Positions 11,201 to 23,150 of a DNA stretch of 64,000 nt are shown here, one piece after another; within the stretch, counting starts at the first letter, position 1; every line of letters begins with the position of its first letter. Origin of the DNA: Gorsachius magnificus (lineage: Eukaryota; Chordata; Aves; Pelecaniformes; Ardeidae). The position numbers and the translations under genes were made by a program. Under the pieces are notes generated by a model, which was not told where the DNA came from, did not search any database, and saw nothing but the letters and a program-made list of their open reading frames with translations. The stretch is taken from assembly GCA_034008185.1 (NCBI GenBank), contig CM067081.1, positions 27,402,806 through 27,466,805 of the forward strand, given 5' to 3'.

Positions 11201-12577
11201 CAACCCCAAAGCTGGAAATGTTTGGAGCCATATTTATCATCTGTCACATCACTTGATTCAGAAACATCTTTGGGGCCAGCTTCAGGCTATTCTGCTGATA
11301 CCCTGCAGTGCAAGGCACTGGAGCTGAAGTACCTTATGACCCCAGTATGAAAGGTGCTCAGACTCCATAACCTATTTCTTAGAATACCATTTCCTGGAGC
11401 TAACACAAAAAGGAGAAAGAATACAGGTAATCTTGCATCCCTTCAGGTGCTGGGAACCCTAGACCTCTGCTCAGGGCGTGTGGTACAGATCCCACCTGTA
11501 GAAAGGTTCACTGACATTTTGGTTTTGAGAACTCTGTTAGAATTTTCTGAAGACAGAAAATATTGTATTCGTCATTTCTACCGTCAAACTACCATACATT
11601 CACATGAGAACTTGCTGCTACACTTTAAGATAAAGACAAGGCCACGCAGGTGCTGCAATCAGCAGTACCAAGTGGGAGCTGCCTGCAGGCTCCTCTGTTG
11701 CCATTGCCCAGCAGAGTTTATGCTGCGGCCAAGAGACCCGCGCAGCCCAGCACAGGCCTGGAGGACAAGCTGTACGGGCAGCACAGCACAGCACCGCACC
11801 ATCCCGTGCCTGCTCAGGTTCCCTGTTACATAGATCACTAACTCTTTGGTACACAAGAGTCTTCTGGTTAGGATCGTTACAACCCTGAAGGGGAAAATCT
11901 TGCACCTGCTCCAGGCTTTAGGCTTTGCTTCCCTGCTGTGGGCATCAGCTGGGGCTCTGTGCCAGCTCCATAGCTTCCACTGCTCCTTGAGGTGAGTTCT
12001 GCCTATGACCAGACATGACACACCGTGGCAAAGGGTTCTTCCCAGAGGGTCCCTTTATTACCTAGCATGAGGGCGATGGGATTTGCAGGCAGGCTGTGCT
12101 CCAAGGCTGGGGGACCTAAAGAGGCAGTAAGGATGTGGAGTGCATGAGGCTTCTCCCAGCAACCATCCCATGAACAACGCAGCTGCAAGCACAGAAGCAA
12201 GTGTTCTCCTCCAGTAGAGGGAACAGATGCTTATGGCTCTGTCTGGGACACAGGATATATTCCTGCTTCCCTTCCTCCTTTACACGGGTGCTCTGGGACT
12301 TTCACACATTATTTCTGTTTTCTATAGCAAGTGGAGGATGAGTATGTGCACAATACAGGCAAATCTCACAGTCCTACCTCACACAGCATTGGCCAAGAAC
12401 AAGGATTGTGTACTGTAACTCTGAAGACATTCAACACCTGGGGTACAGGAATCTGCTTTTGAGGGCTGCTCTGGGATTATCACAGCTCGTCCTACACCAA
12501 CCTCACATGGTTGTCTCTGGGTTGTTCTGCAGAACGGGCTTTCAGGAACACTCTACTTACTGAGGTCCTACATTTAT
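8288..12577. other. Intergenic, AT-rich, no gene seen
   Basis: The stretch is low in CpG and stop-dense, with no recognisable protein or RNA gene. A somewhat GC-richer part at 11.6-12.2 kb carries overlapping frames on both strands with no family signature. Confidence 0.5.
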
Positions 12578-13092
12578 TCATAGAATCATAGAATCGTTTA
12601 GGTTGGAAAAGACCTTTAAGATCATCAAGTCCAACCATTAACCCAACCCTGCCATCCCACCACTAAACCGTGTCCCTAAGCACCTCGTCTACCCTTCTTT
12701 TAAATACCTCCAGGGATAGGAACTCAACCACTTCCCTGGGCAGCCCCTTCCAATGCCTGACAACCCTTTTTGGGGAAGAAATTTTTCCTAATGTCCAACC
12801 TAAACCTGCCCTGGTGCAACTTGAGGTCATTTCCCCTCATCCTATCGCCCGTTACCAGGGAGAAGAGGCCGACCCCCACCTCGCTACAGCCTCCTGTCAG
12901 GCAGTTGTAGAGGGCGATCAGGTCTCCCCTCAGCCTCCTCTTCTCCAGGCTGAACAACCCCAGTTCCCTCAGCCACTCCTCATCAGACTTGTGCTCCAGA
13001 CCCCTCACCAGCTTTGTTGCTCTCCTCTGGACATGTTCCAGCAACTCAGTGTCTTCCCTGTAGTGAGGGGCCCAAAACTGAACACAGTCCTC
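12578..13092 (-). mobile_element. CR1 LINE, 5'-truncated, minus strand
   Basis: The copy begins ttcatagaatcatagaatcg, then ggttggaaaagacctttaag, and passes through the reverse complement of the ORF2 C terminus. A minus-strand frame at 12724-13044 keeps [18 protein letters not shown] and [19 protein letters not shown]. The ggaaaagacc form marks the same subfamily as the copy at 39.3 kb. Confidence 0.93.
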
Positions 13093-14065
13093 CCTTATGC
13101 CCCTGGCTCCATGTCTCTGTGTAAGAATTACTCCACACCTGCTTTACATTTAATATATGTGCGATAGTGGCATGCAGTATAGAAATCGTAATGTAATTGG
13201 AATACAATGCAACCAGAAATTGTCTCATAGTAACAAAAATGTCCCAGTGTATCAAAATGGGCTGGTTGATTGATCTGGCAAGCAACAGGAATCTCTCGCA
13301 CTGATTGGTGCTTTGGCTTGAGGAAAATCACTCCGTTCACTTTCCAGATAAATTTCAGCTCTCAGATTTGATAATCTGCTATCATACACGTCATGAATAA
13401 GAGTTATTAGCTTAGGCCTCTATTTAGGAAGAAAGCTTTAACTCTAAGCCTTGGAGCTGATTGATCTTATAAAGTCAGTATATTTAAAAATACACAAAAG
13501 TTTGTATTATGGCAGAGCCATAATACACATAAAGAAAATGTAATTTTGCATGATGTGAAGTTGTATGTATGTGGGGGTTTCATTGTTTTCTTTTTTATAA
13601 CTGAACAGTTTAGTGCATGAAACCTGGTGGAACTTGCTTAATAGAGAACACTAGCAAAGTTAGGAGAGTGAACTTAATCATTAAATGATTCTGTCTGAAA
13701 GGCAAATGTCAAGTATTTTCTGAAGAAGCCTAAGGAATACTGATGCATTACAAATTCAAGTTATGTAGACATTCATTCACAGAAGCATCTGAGAGGGGAA
13801 ACATAGATTTTAAAGAACATCAGGTGTGCATAAGCAACAGTTTAAAGAAACATGTCCATTGGAAGAAGCTACTTTCCTTTTATGTCCTGTAAATTACAGG
13901 TGACCTCAGCTGACAAGCATATATGTAGCCCTATTTAAATTATACCGGTTAACACTAGATAATCAGTACAACCTACACCATTATGTTTAGATTAAGGGTG
14001 AAAAAAAAAAAAAGGTTATAAACTGTTGCTTTCACTTGTAAGCAACAATCACCCACAGTTCGACG
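13093..14065. other. Intergenic, AT-rich, no gene seen
   Basis: The DNA is AT-rich with an A13 run near 14.0 kb. I see no coding or structural feature. Confidence 0.5.
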
Positions 14066-14275
14066 TGTGAGCTGCACAGGGGGGTCGCGTCCTCATCCCT
14101 GGGCCACTGATGCACAGACACCAATATGAGGATGCAGCAAATGGCGTTTATTATAATACAACAACAGCTTTTACACCCCTTATCAGGCACGCCCTTCTTC
14201 TTCCTCCTTCTTGGTGATGATGATCAGTAGGCGGTCTTCTACACTTAATTGCTTCTCCCCTTTTTATTCCCCACA
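14066..14275 (-). repeat. Short solo LTR, alpharetrovirus-related
   Basis: Read on the minus strand it starts TGTGGGGAATAAAAAGG and ends GCAGCTCACA, about 210 bp. Its AATAAA (opposite 14147-14152) sits in the string aataaacgccatttg, followed by atattggtgtctgtgcatc. That resembles the R/U5 region of avian leukosis-type and EAV-type LTRs. No internal viral sequence flanks it, so it looks like a solo LTR. I could not match flanking target duplications. Confidence 0.65.
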
Positions 14276-17200
14276 ATAAACATTCCAATATAGTTTCCAT
14301 CTTTTAGGACTCAGAATATTGTTATTTTTCTAAAACTTTCCTGAAATATTTTAGAAAAGCAAATTAGCTTTTTGAAACTCTGATTTAAAGACAGTATTTC
14401 TTCCTTTTTGTCTCTGCCCTCTTTTTGCTGGTGAAGGCGACAGAATAAATTATAGTTCTCATTTTCTTTTTCTTTTGGGCAAGTGTAACTCTGCAAAAGC
14501 TCAGGGCATTTGGAAAAGTTACAGAATAGCAAAAGGAGAAACATGAGATGAAAGGAAACCAGATTGCAGATGCTACTAAATTGATTGCATCCTGACAACC
14601 TCCAGTTATAGCCTCTTCTTGAGTTTCTGGAGGCTGCTGAGCAAGCATAATCCTTACTCTCAGACCATTTTTTCTATGCTTAGGAATATAGGCTCAGAAA
14701 AACTTAGAGTATTAGGGTCTCTTTCTATCAATACAGCGAGCCCACATGTCTACTGCCAATGGGGACTGGTCCCTGGCCATGCTAACCTTTGGATTATGCT
14801 CACAAATGGTTGAAAAGCACAATCTGCCATGAGCCTGAACTGCAGCAGGCACCATGTCAGAGCTGTACTAACAACTGTCCAGTATAGATGAGTGAATTGC
14901 GTAGTAGTGTACATTTTCTGGCCCTTTTCGATGCCCTGTCATAAGCCAAGCAAAACAGACTGTGTCTGTGACTGCCCACACTACCAGCCATACATGATCA
15001 TATCTGTTAGGTTGTTGGGTGCACAGAGCTTGTTTTCATTGGGCTACAGAGTTGTCCAAGTTCACTGGGGGCTTTCAAGCAGAGGAATACTAGGTAGGTT
15101 TGGATTTGAGTGCTGTTTTGGGCCTGTGCTAAATGTCCAGTACAGATAAGGAAAGCCAAAGTGATCTATCTAATATATGTGGAGAGTTGGTGGCTCAACC
15201 AAGGCTGTGTCTTGGTTTTGTTTGTATGCCTTGGCCAACAACTCCTGAGCCCTGGACTCAGATCTTAACTGTTGGCCATTTTTCTGATTTTGGTAGTTCA
15301 GGAAAACACTGAAACTGAAGGTAAAATCTATGTATTCTTAAATAATGTGAAAATAACCTACTGGTATGATAATCAAAGCAAACTGCAGCCAGGCGACTAT
15401 TCACAACCCTAGGAATCATAGCCATATGAAAGAAGAAAGGTCATGTTCATCACTGCTTTGCTGCTCTAAGACCATACAACAAGGTCCTGATGGGACTTTG
15501 TGGGTCACTGGGTCCAGGAACTGCTCCCGCTGTCAAAGAGATTTCATAATTCTTTTTATAAAGTTTCTGAACTCAAAGACTGCTCCCACAGCACATTTTC
15601 CAGGCCATTATGCAGCCGTGCATTGTTTGCTATGCAGTGGGACTTCCAGGGTTGCTCTGCAATAAGCTAACCTCAGAAGAGTCTGTGGCACATGTGGACC
15701 TGCTGTGTGATTGCTCGGTACATTGGTCTGAACAAACCTGCAGAATATTGAATGTGACCTGGCCAAGGTCATAACAACTCTGTGTCTAACCTGCCTGAAT
15801 GGGTTTTCCTATATGAATATTGTGTTGTAATTCAGTATGAGACTTAGAGAAACAAGGCTGGGAAGTTGCAACAGTCTTACATTAACAGCTTCCCATCTTA
15901 TACTGACATGTACTTGTAAGATGATGGCTGTTTTATCACCAGTGAAGATGCTACAGGCTGCAGACCAAATAGTTATTTAGGCCAAGCTGAAAACCTAGGA
16001 ATCAAAACACACCAGGCACCAAAAATACTTCAAAGGGTGAAGAGAGAAGGGGACAGCTGACAGTGGTCTGATCTGTGGATGTATGGAGCTGCCGGGATCT
16101 TCTGAAGCAGCTGTGTCCTTCTGAAGCTCAAGAGAGGGAGGAATATGCAAAAAAATATTTTGAGTCAAAATATTCTATGATTTCCGTTCAAAAGGCAGTT
16201 TTGCCCCTGTGCGTGTATAAGTAGAGCATGAGTGAATTACGTGGTTTTAAGCCACAGAGGTAAAGGATGGCCCCTGTAAGAAGGGTGACATGACTGAGAT
16301 CCCAGGAGCGGGGTGTGGTGGTAGCTCAAAAACTCTCATTTGAATGAGGAAGGAACAACCAGAGTGTGCTTCATCAATCCTCCTGCTCCCAGGCACAGTA
16401 CCAAGCACCTGCAGTTGTACAGACAACATTTCTCTCTCCTTTAAACAAATCTTGCAGAAAGGTTGATATGAAAAGGAAATGCAAAAATAAAATGCAGCTC
16501 TTCAATCTCTGAAGAAAACCTCTGTGGCACTTCTGGGAGGTATAACATTGGGGCAGAACTGGAGGCCAGGCACAGTCACTCTCCGTGCCCCGGATAGTGA
16601 ACTGAGCTTGCTGTGTAAAAGCTGAGACTTAACAGTGGTCCTCAGAGAGGAAAGCAGGAGCCCGTGCCTGCTCCCATGGTATAGCAGAAGGGAAGTCCTT
16701 TTAACTTGAAAAAGGTGCCAGAACTGGAAATTTCAACATTCAAAGAAAAAACTGCAGAAAGGGGAAAGAACCAAGGAGCCAGGAAAGATTCATGAGACAG
16801 AGATGAGTCCTAACCAGCCCTTTAATGCTGTCCTCTCCAGAGACACAGAGGAAGCATCCTTCCCAAGTCAGGAATTGCTCCTGACTTTTCTGTCTTCCTA
16901 GAAATCATAAGACTAATTACTGCAAGAAGCCCTAAGGAGTCCACTCAGGAAGGCTTCAGTTTCTTCTCAAGCACACACAGGGAAGCTCAGAAGTAAATGG
17001 TTAATGGCCCAAAGCTTTATTTGATCTGCTGCTACAATTAAGTAGCGGCTGGCAAAGCTTGCTGGCCTCCCTCAGGTACTAATCTATATTGGGCTGTTTC
17101 AAAGAGTTCCTGAGAAACTGGAGCTTAGATAACCTCATTAAAAGCTATTTGAGAGGTGTTTCAGTTACATTAATGTACTGTGTAACTACTGAGGATATCC

Positions 17201-17939
17201 ATATGCTGCTCATACATAAAAATATGAATAAGTCATCTGTTGGGTAGCTGAGGTTCTTCAGTTATGTCTAAATGGCATAGGGATATGATGGGTATTTGGA
17301 TGTAAAGGATATTCACTGACTGAAGATGAATTTAGTAAATAACTTCCATCCATGTATTTGGCTAGGAGTGAGATGTGATCTTTGTATGAATGTGAGTTAC
17401 GTGTTAGACCTGCAACTACCAAGTTCTGACATTTCTTGAAGCAAATACCATACAGAGAGACTGAGCAGTTAGAAAAATATGTTTGGGCAGAGGTAAGATT
17501 ATTTTTATAAGCCACAGACAGTTTTCAGAAACAGCGTTTACCTATCTGAAAATATGTACTTGCATAATATTTCATCTATCTCAGTATCATATGCAGATTT
17601 TCTTACTGCAAGTAAGAAAAAAACAGCTCTGGCACTGCCGAAGGAAAATCCCTTGGAAGAACAGCAGATATTCTCAATGTTGACAAAGCACAGGATAACA
17701 TTTTAAAAATTATAAAAAATTGGACAGCACTTAAAATTACTCAGGCATGGAGCGCTAGGTCTATAAAGACAAGGGATGGCAACACCCCTGCTGCCTTCCT
17801 GATGGTGGTACCTCACTCTCATAGTTTCTTTTATACTGCACGTACAGTTCATGGAGCTGTCTAGAAACCCAGCCCAGAGAACTGACCCCGCTGATAACAA
17901 CACTGTGGTGTTGTTGCTGAGGCTGTGTTACTTTTCAGG
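14276..17939. other. Intergenic, no gene seen
   Basis: This is mixed AT-rich non-coding sequence. Short frames exist on both strands but none exceeds 100 codons or shows a family signature. Confidence 0.5.
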
Positions 17940-18497
17940 CCCCTCTACTCTGCTCTGGTGAGACCTCACCTGGAGTCCTGCATCCAGCTCTGGAGCCCTC
18001 AGCACAAGAAGGACATGGAACTGTTGGAGCGGGTCCAGAGGAGGGCTACTAAAATGATCTGAGGGCTGGAGCACCTCTCCTATGAGGACAGGCTGAGAGA
18101 GTTGGACTTGTTCAGCCTGGAGAAGAGAAGGCTGCGGGGAGACCTGATTGCGGCCTTTCAGTACCTAAAGGGGGCCTATAGGAAAGATAGGGAAAATCTT
18201 TTTAGTAGGGCCAGCTGTGAGAGGACAAGGGGTAATGGTTTTAAACTAAGACAGGGTAAGTTTAGACTGGATATGATGAAGAAATTCTTTACAATGAGGG
18301 TGGTGAAACACTGGAACAGGTTGCCCAGAGAGGTGATGGAGGCCCCATCCCTGGAAACATTCAAGGCCAGTTTGGACGGGGCTCTGAGCAACCTGATCTA
18401 GTTAGCGGTGTCCCTGCTCAGTGCAGGGGCGTTGGGCTAGGTGACCTCTAGGGGTCCCTTCCAACCCAAAACATTCTATGATTCTATGATTCTATGA
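17940..18497 (+). mobile_element. CR1 LINE, 5'-truncated, plus strand
   Basis: The copy runs from ctctactctgctctggtgag through the ORF2 C terminus ([20 protein letters not shown] at 18105 on) to the tail attctatgattctatgattctatgac. A TGA follows the codons for RRATKMI, as it also does in the copy at 20.6 kb. The C-terminal frame of 99 codons is otherwise open, and the tail octamers are nearly perfect, which suggests a fairly young insertion. Confidence 0.95.
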
Positions 18498-19823
18498 CGA
18501 GGTCCTTGGTTTGTCTTGCAACCGCACAAATCCTTGTGCCAGCAGAAGGCAGTGTGTGGCTGGGAGCAGGGCAGTCCTTGTCCATGGCAGGACAGAGCAT
18601 GCTGAGGGCAAATGGGCATGCAACCAGGGCGGTAGGGACATAAACGTCTTTGGGGATCTCAACCCTAGAATCATCATCTCATCAATGTCCTGAGGGAATG
18701 GGTTTCCTAAGTCATCCCCTTATTTTTTATATTTTAACATTTTACTCTTGAATATACATCTTCCATTCTTCTGAAAGACTGAAATCAGAGGCTGAAATCA
18801 GAGTCCTGATACTATTGAATTAGAAAAACATTGCTAAATTGTAATTTAAAGAAAGAAAATCTTTGCTTTAATGGAAAAATCTCATTTTTCTTCCTTTATT
18901 GGTAAAAAGCATGAGACTGGGCTTTTTTTCACTCATAAAATATACAAATTTCAAAAGCCTTTTGTTTAAAAATATTATGAAAACTGAAAATTTTCATTAA
19001 AATGTGGAATATTCACACATTTAGAAATGGTTTTGATTAACATCCACCTCAGACTGCTATAGATTCTACATATATTATAGCACAGGATTTTTTCAATATT
19101 TTTTAGCAATCCTGTCAAAGCAATAGGATAAAGAGTATTTAAAGTTCCACTTAAGTGGATACTTAATTTCAAAGGCTAGACTGATTTTTTCCAGAAATTA
19201 AAACATTGCATGAAAATGTTTAAAGAAGTGTCCCCAAGTGAGGTCTTTCTTGTTCAAACCTGGGGTTTAGAGGTGACATGAAAGAAAGAGAAGAACACAG
19301 AAGTACAGTGTAACCTTCTGGCCCTCTGACCAGCATTTGCCCATGCCTGTAGCTGTGACAGCTCCACTTTGACAACTACCGGCTTACAACCTTGCTGCTG
19401 CAGGGACATGAAGATACACCCATCAAAAAGGAAAAACAGTGTTACATGGCCAACAGGTCAAACATGGGTAACATTTTTCACCTTGAGATATACCACTTAC
19501 CTCTTCTATTAAATTAATTGGGGGCGGGAGGCAGTCAATTAAATAACAAACATAAGAAAAGAAGGAAGAAAAAATACAGACCTTAATACATCCTGGATGA
19601 CAAGAACTGTAAAAGCAAATCTGGCATAAGACCATGCTTGATACATCCAAATTTTAGATCATAGCTCCTACCTTTTGATCACACTGGAGAGCAACTCAAG
19701 AGGTACCACAACTGCCAAGGCACAGACATTTTTGACAACAGTTTTTTTAACTTGCTCTTACAGATCTGCAAAAAGGGAAATCCCCAAATTGCCCATGCAG
19801 TCTCGTCTGGGCCATGGCAATCA
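18498..19823. other. Intergenic, AT-rich, no gene seen
   Basis: The sequence is AT-rich and stop-dense, with no recognisable gene or RNA. Confidence 0.5.
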
Positions 19824-20168
19824 CACAGAATCACAGAACACAGAATGGCAGGGGTTGGAAGGGACCTCTGGAGATCATCCAGTCCAACTCCCCCCCGCTA
19901 AAGCAGGTTCACCTAGAGCAGGTTGCACAGGACATTGTCCCGGTGGTTTTGAATATCTCCAGAGAAGGAGACTCCACAGCCCCCCTGGGCAGCCCATTCC
20001 ATGACATGCTCTGTCACCCTCAAAGTAAAGAAGTTCTTCCTCATATTCAACTGAAACCTCTTATGCTTCACTTTGTGCCCACTGCCCCTTGTCCTGTCGC
20101 TGCGCACCACTGAGAAGAGTCTGGCTCCATCCTCGTGACATCCACCCTTAAGATATTTATAAGTATTC
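19824..20168 (-). mobile_element. CR1 LINE 3' part, minus strand, interrupted by a second CR1
   Basis: The plus-strand text starts cacagaatcacagaacacag, then ggttggaagggacctctgg and cccccctgggcagcccattc, and breaks off in tatttataagtattcca exactly where the next CR1 tail begins. A short CR1-like string (cctctcagccttctcttct) reappears on the far side of that inner element, near 22187. Confidence 0.9.
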
Positions 20169-22178
20169 CATAGAATCATAAAATCATAGAATGTTTTGGG
20201 TTGGAAGGGACCCCTAGAGGTCATCTAGCCCAACCCCCCTGCACTGAGCAGGGACACCGCTAACCAGATCAGGTTGCTCAGAGCCCCGTCCAACCTGGCC
20301 TTGAATGTTTCCAGGGATGGGGCCTCCATCACCTCTCTGGGCAACCCGTTCCAGTGTTTCACCACCCTCATTGTAAAGAATTTCCTCCTTATATCCAGTC
20401 TAAACCTACCCTGTCTTAGTTTAAAACCATTACCCCTTGTCCTGTCACAGCTGGCCCTACTAAAAAGATTTTCCCCATCTTTCCTATAGGCCCCCTTTAA
20501 GTACTGAAAGGCTGCAATCAGGTCTCCCCACAGCCTTCTCTTCTCCAGGCTGAACAAGCCCAACTCTCTCAGCCTGTCCTCATAAGGGAGGTGCTCCAGC
20601 CCTCAGATCATTTTTGTGGCCCTCCTCTGGACCCGCTCCAACAGTTCCATGTCCTTCTTGTGCTGAGGGCTCCAGAGCTGGAGCAGGACTCTAGGTGAGA
20701 TCTCACCAGAGCAGAGTAGAGGGGCAGAATCACCTCCCTCGACCTGCTGGCCACCCTGCTTTTGATGCAGCCCAGAGTACGGTTGGCCTTCTGGGCTGCC
20801 AGCGCACATTGCCGGCTCATGTCCAGCTTTTCATCCACCAGCACGCCCAAGTCCCTCTCGGCAGGGCTGCTCTCAATCCTTTCTTCCCCCAGCCTGTACT
20901 GATACTGGGCGTTACCCCGACCCAGGTGCATGACCTTGCACTTGGCCTTGTTGAACCTCATGAGGTTCACACAGGCCCACCTCTCCAGCCTGTCCAGGTC
21001 TCTCTGGATGACATCCCGTCCTTCTGGTGTGTCAACCGCACTACTCAGTTTGGTGTCATCCGCAAACTTGCTGAGGGTGCACTCGATCTCGCTGTCTAAG
21101 TCATTGATGAATATATTGAACAGCACCGGTCCCAGTACGGACCCCTGAGGGACACCACTCGTCACCGGTCTCCATCCAGATATCGAGCCATTGACCACTG
21201 CCCTCTGGATGCGGCCATCCAGCCAGTTCCTTATCCACCGAACAGTCCACCCATCAAATCCATAGCTCTCCAATTTAGAGAGAAGGATGTTGTGGGGGAC
21301 TGTGTCAAAAGCTTTGCAGAAGTCCAGATAGATGACATCCATTGGTTTTCCCTTGTCCACTGATGCTGTCACACCATCATAGAAAATCACTAGGTTTGTC
21401 AGGCAGGACTTGCCCTTGGTGAAGCCATGCTGGCTATCTCGAATTATCTCCCTGGCCTCCATGTGCCTTAGCATAGCTTCTAGGAGGATCTGTTCCATGA
21501 TCTTCCCAGGCACAGAGGTGAGGCTGACAGGTCAGTTGTTCCCAGGGTCTTCCTTTCCACCCTTTTTGAAAATGGGCACGTTTCCCTTTTTCCAGCCACC
21601 AGGGACTTCACCTGACTGCCATGACTTTTCAAATATCATGGAGAGTGGCTTGGCGACTACATCGGCCAATTCCCTCAGGACTCTGGGATGCATCTCATCA
21701 GGTCCCATGGACTTATGTGCGTTCAGGTTCCTCAGGTGGTCACGAACCTGATCTTCTCCTACAGGAGGAGGGGTTTTGCCCTCCCGGTCCCCCTCATACC
21801 ATCCATCAGCTCGGGAGGGGTGAAGAGAAAGGTTCCCAGTGAAGACTGAGGCAAAAAAGTTGTTGAGTACCTCAGCCTTCTCCTCCTCTGCTGTTACCAG
21901 CTTGCCAGTTTCGCTCATCAGCAGGGGTACGCTTTCTTTAACCATCCTTTTCTGGCTGATATACCTGTAGAAACCCTTCTTATTATTCTTTGCATCCCTA
22001 GCCAAGTTTAGCTCCAGCTGCGCCTTGGCCTTCCTGACCCCATTCTTACACAACCGGACCGCGTCCCTATAGTCTTCCCATGATGCCTGTCCCTGCTTCC
22101 ACTGCCTGTGCAGTTCCCTCTTCCTCCTTAGTTTGACCAGCATCTCTCATCTCAGCCATGCCGGTCTCTTCCCTTGTT
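20169..22178 (-). mobile_element. Long CR1 LINE copy with reverse transcriptase, minus strand
   Basis: This 2.0-kb element has its 3' tail at 20169 (tagaatcataaaatcataga) and extends upstream past the reverse transcriptase to the start of the RT-linker region (KRPAW, then EMLVKL near 22140). The endonuclease part of ORF2 and all of ORF1 are missing, so it is 5'-truncated. It is the longest CR1 in the window and among the least decayed. Confidence 0.94.
20225..22143 (-). pseudogene. CR1 ORF2 reverse transcriptase, inactivated
   Basis: The CR1 reverse transcriptase copies element RNA at the insertion site (target-primed reverse transcription). Visible motifs, in order, are [16 protein letters not shown], motif [12 protein letters not shown], motif [11 protein letters not shown] and motif C FADDTKL. 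A TGA at the position of the conserved NYRPVSLTS block (about 21530) splits it into frames of 203 and 301 codons. A 2-nt deletion near 20680, judged against the copy at 17.98 kb, shifts the frame in HLESC, and a further TGA follows RRATKMI. The rest of the C terminus is open at 20225-20563. Confidence 0.92.
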
Positions 22179-22879
22179 TCCCCTCTCAGCCTTCTCTTCT
22201 GTCCTGTTATCTAACCTGAATCTCATGCTGAGGTTTAAGCTGTTGCACTGCTTGCTCTTTTGTCTCCACTATGGACTTTCAGAGGGCTCATGCGCCACGC
22301 AGGCTGCATTCCTGTTTGTTCATGCTAGGACAGCCATGAGCATGGTGATTCATGCTCAGCCTGAGGTTTGCTATAACCTCCTGGTTCTCCTTCACAGAGC
22401 TTCAGGAGCTACCTACCTGGCTGTTCCCCGTCCGCATTTCTGCAGCCGATGGCTCTGTCAGACGTTGCTCTTGCGCTTCAAGAGCATCCCGCTTTTTCAG
22501 AGAATTCTTCCAGTTTGTCAAGACAATTTCTGAGATCTCGGCTTGTTCCCCAGCATAGCCACGGCCCTTCCCAGCACCATCGGTGGTGTTATCCACAAGT
22601 TTAGTAAGCGTGCTCTCTGTGTCGTTACCCACATCACTGGCGAAAATCTCTGATGGTGCTGAACAACCTGCTGCTTGTTCCTCTTACACCGTTGATGGCT
22701 GAGAACCGCTCTTGCCATCAGTTTTGCGGCTGTTGCCTTGCTTAGACTTTATCAGAGCGTCACGGAAGTCGAATCCAGGCTTAAATCAATTAAAATCTCC
22801 TTTTTCTTGTTTTTCCTTTATCAAAGAGGGTAGTCAAACTCCGCTGACCTCAGCGGTTCCCCTGGCGCTGCTGTCGCCG
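22179..22879. other. Spacer between nested CR1 and the CCNA1 CpG island
   Basis: The left end may hold about 20 nt of the outer CR1. The rest contains the unexplained minus-strand open frame listed separately and a short AT-rich stretch before the CpG island. I see no promoter motif apart from the island itself. Confidence 0.45.
22402..22686 (-). other. Unexplained open frame with donor-like end, divergent from CCNA1
   Basis: On the minus strand a frame stays open for roughly 90 codons, with a plausible soluble, acidic and Gln/Glu-rich composition (for example SEIFASDVGNDTES, NWKNSLKKRDALEAQEQRL). Near its 3' end, just before the stop, stands cag|gtaggt, a good donor site. There is no strong acceptor at the other end, only cggttctcag followed by a stop in this frame. 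I do not recognise the protein. It could be an exon of an unannotated divergent transcript, decayed repeat sequence, or chance. Confidence 0.25.
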
Positions 22880-23123
22880 CTTATGCATCCTTTCCTTGCG
22901 GTCCGGGTGCCCGGCGGGGGGCGGCGGCGCCGGGGCAGGCGCCGGGGCCCGCGGGCGCTGCGCGGGGCGGGCCGTGCCCTGCGCGGGGCAGCGCGGCCGG
23001 TCCCGCGGCCCCGGCCGGGGTGTCCATGACGACCCGCCGCCGCTGGGGTTGCCAGGGCGGCGGCGCCGGGGGTTGCGGCCCGGGCTTCCAACTGGCCGCG
23101 GCCAACAGCCGCCGCCGCCGCCT

Positions 23124-23150
23124 CCATTGGCCGCCGCCTATATAGGGGCG
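23124..23150 (+). promoter_or_regulatory. Inverted CCAAT box and TATA-like element of CCNA1
   Basis: The string ccattgg (an NF-Y site on the minus strand) lies at 23124-23130, and tatata at 23139-23144 runs directly into ggggcgg, an SP1-type GC box. The predicted transcription start would be near 23165-23175, giving a 5' leader of about 250 nt. The only 9-nt gap between the CCAAT and TATA elements is tighter than usual, so one of them may not function. Confidence 0.5.
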
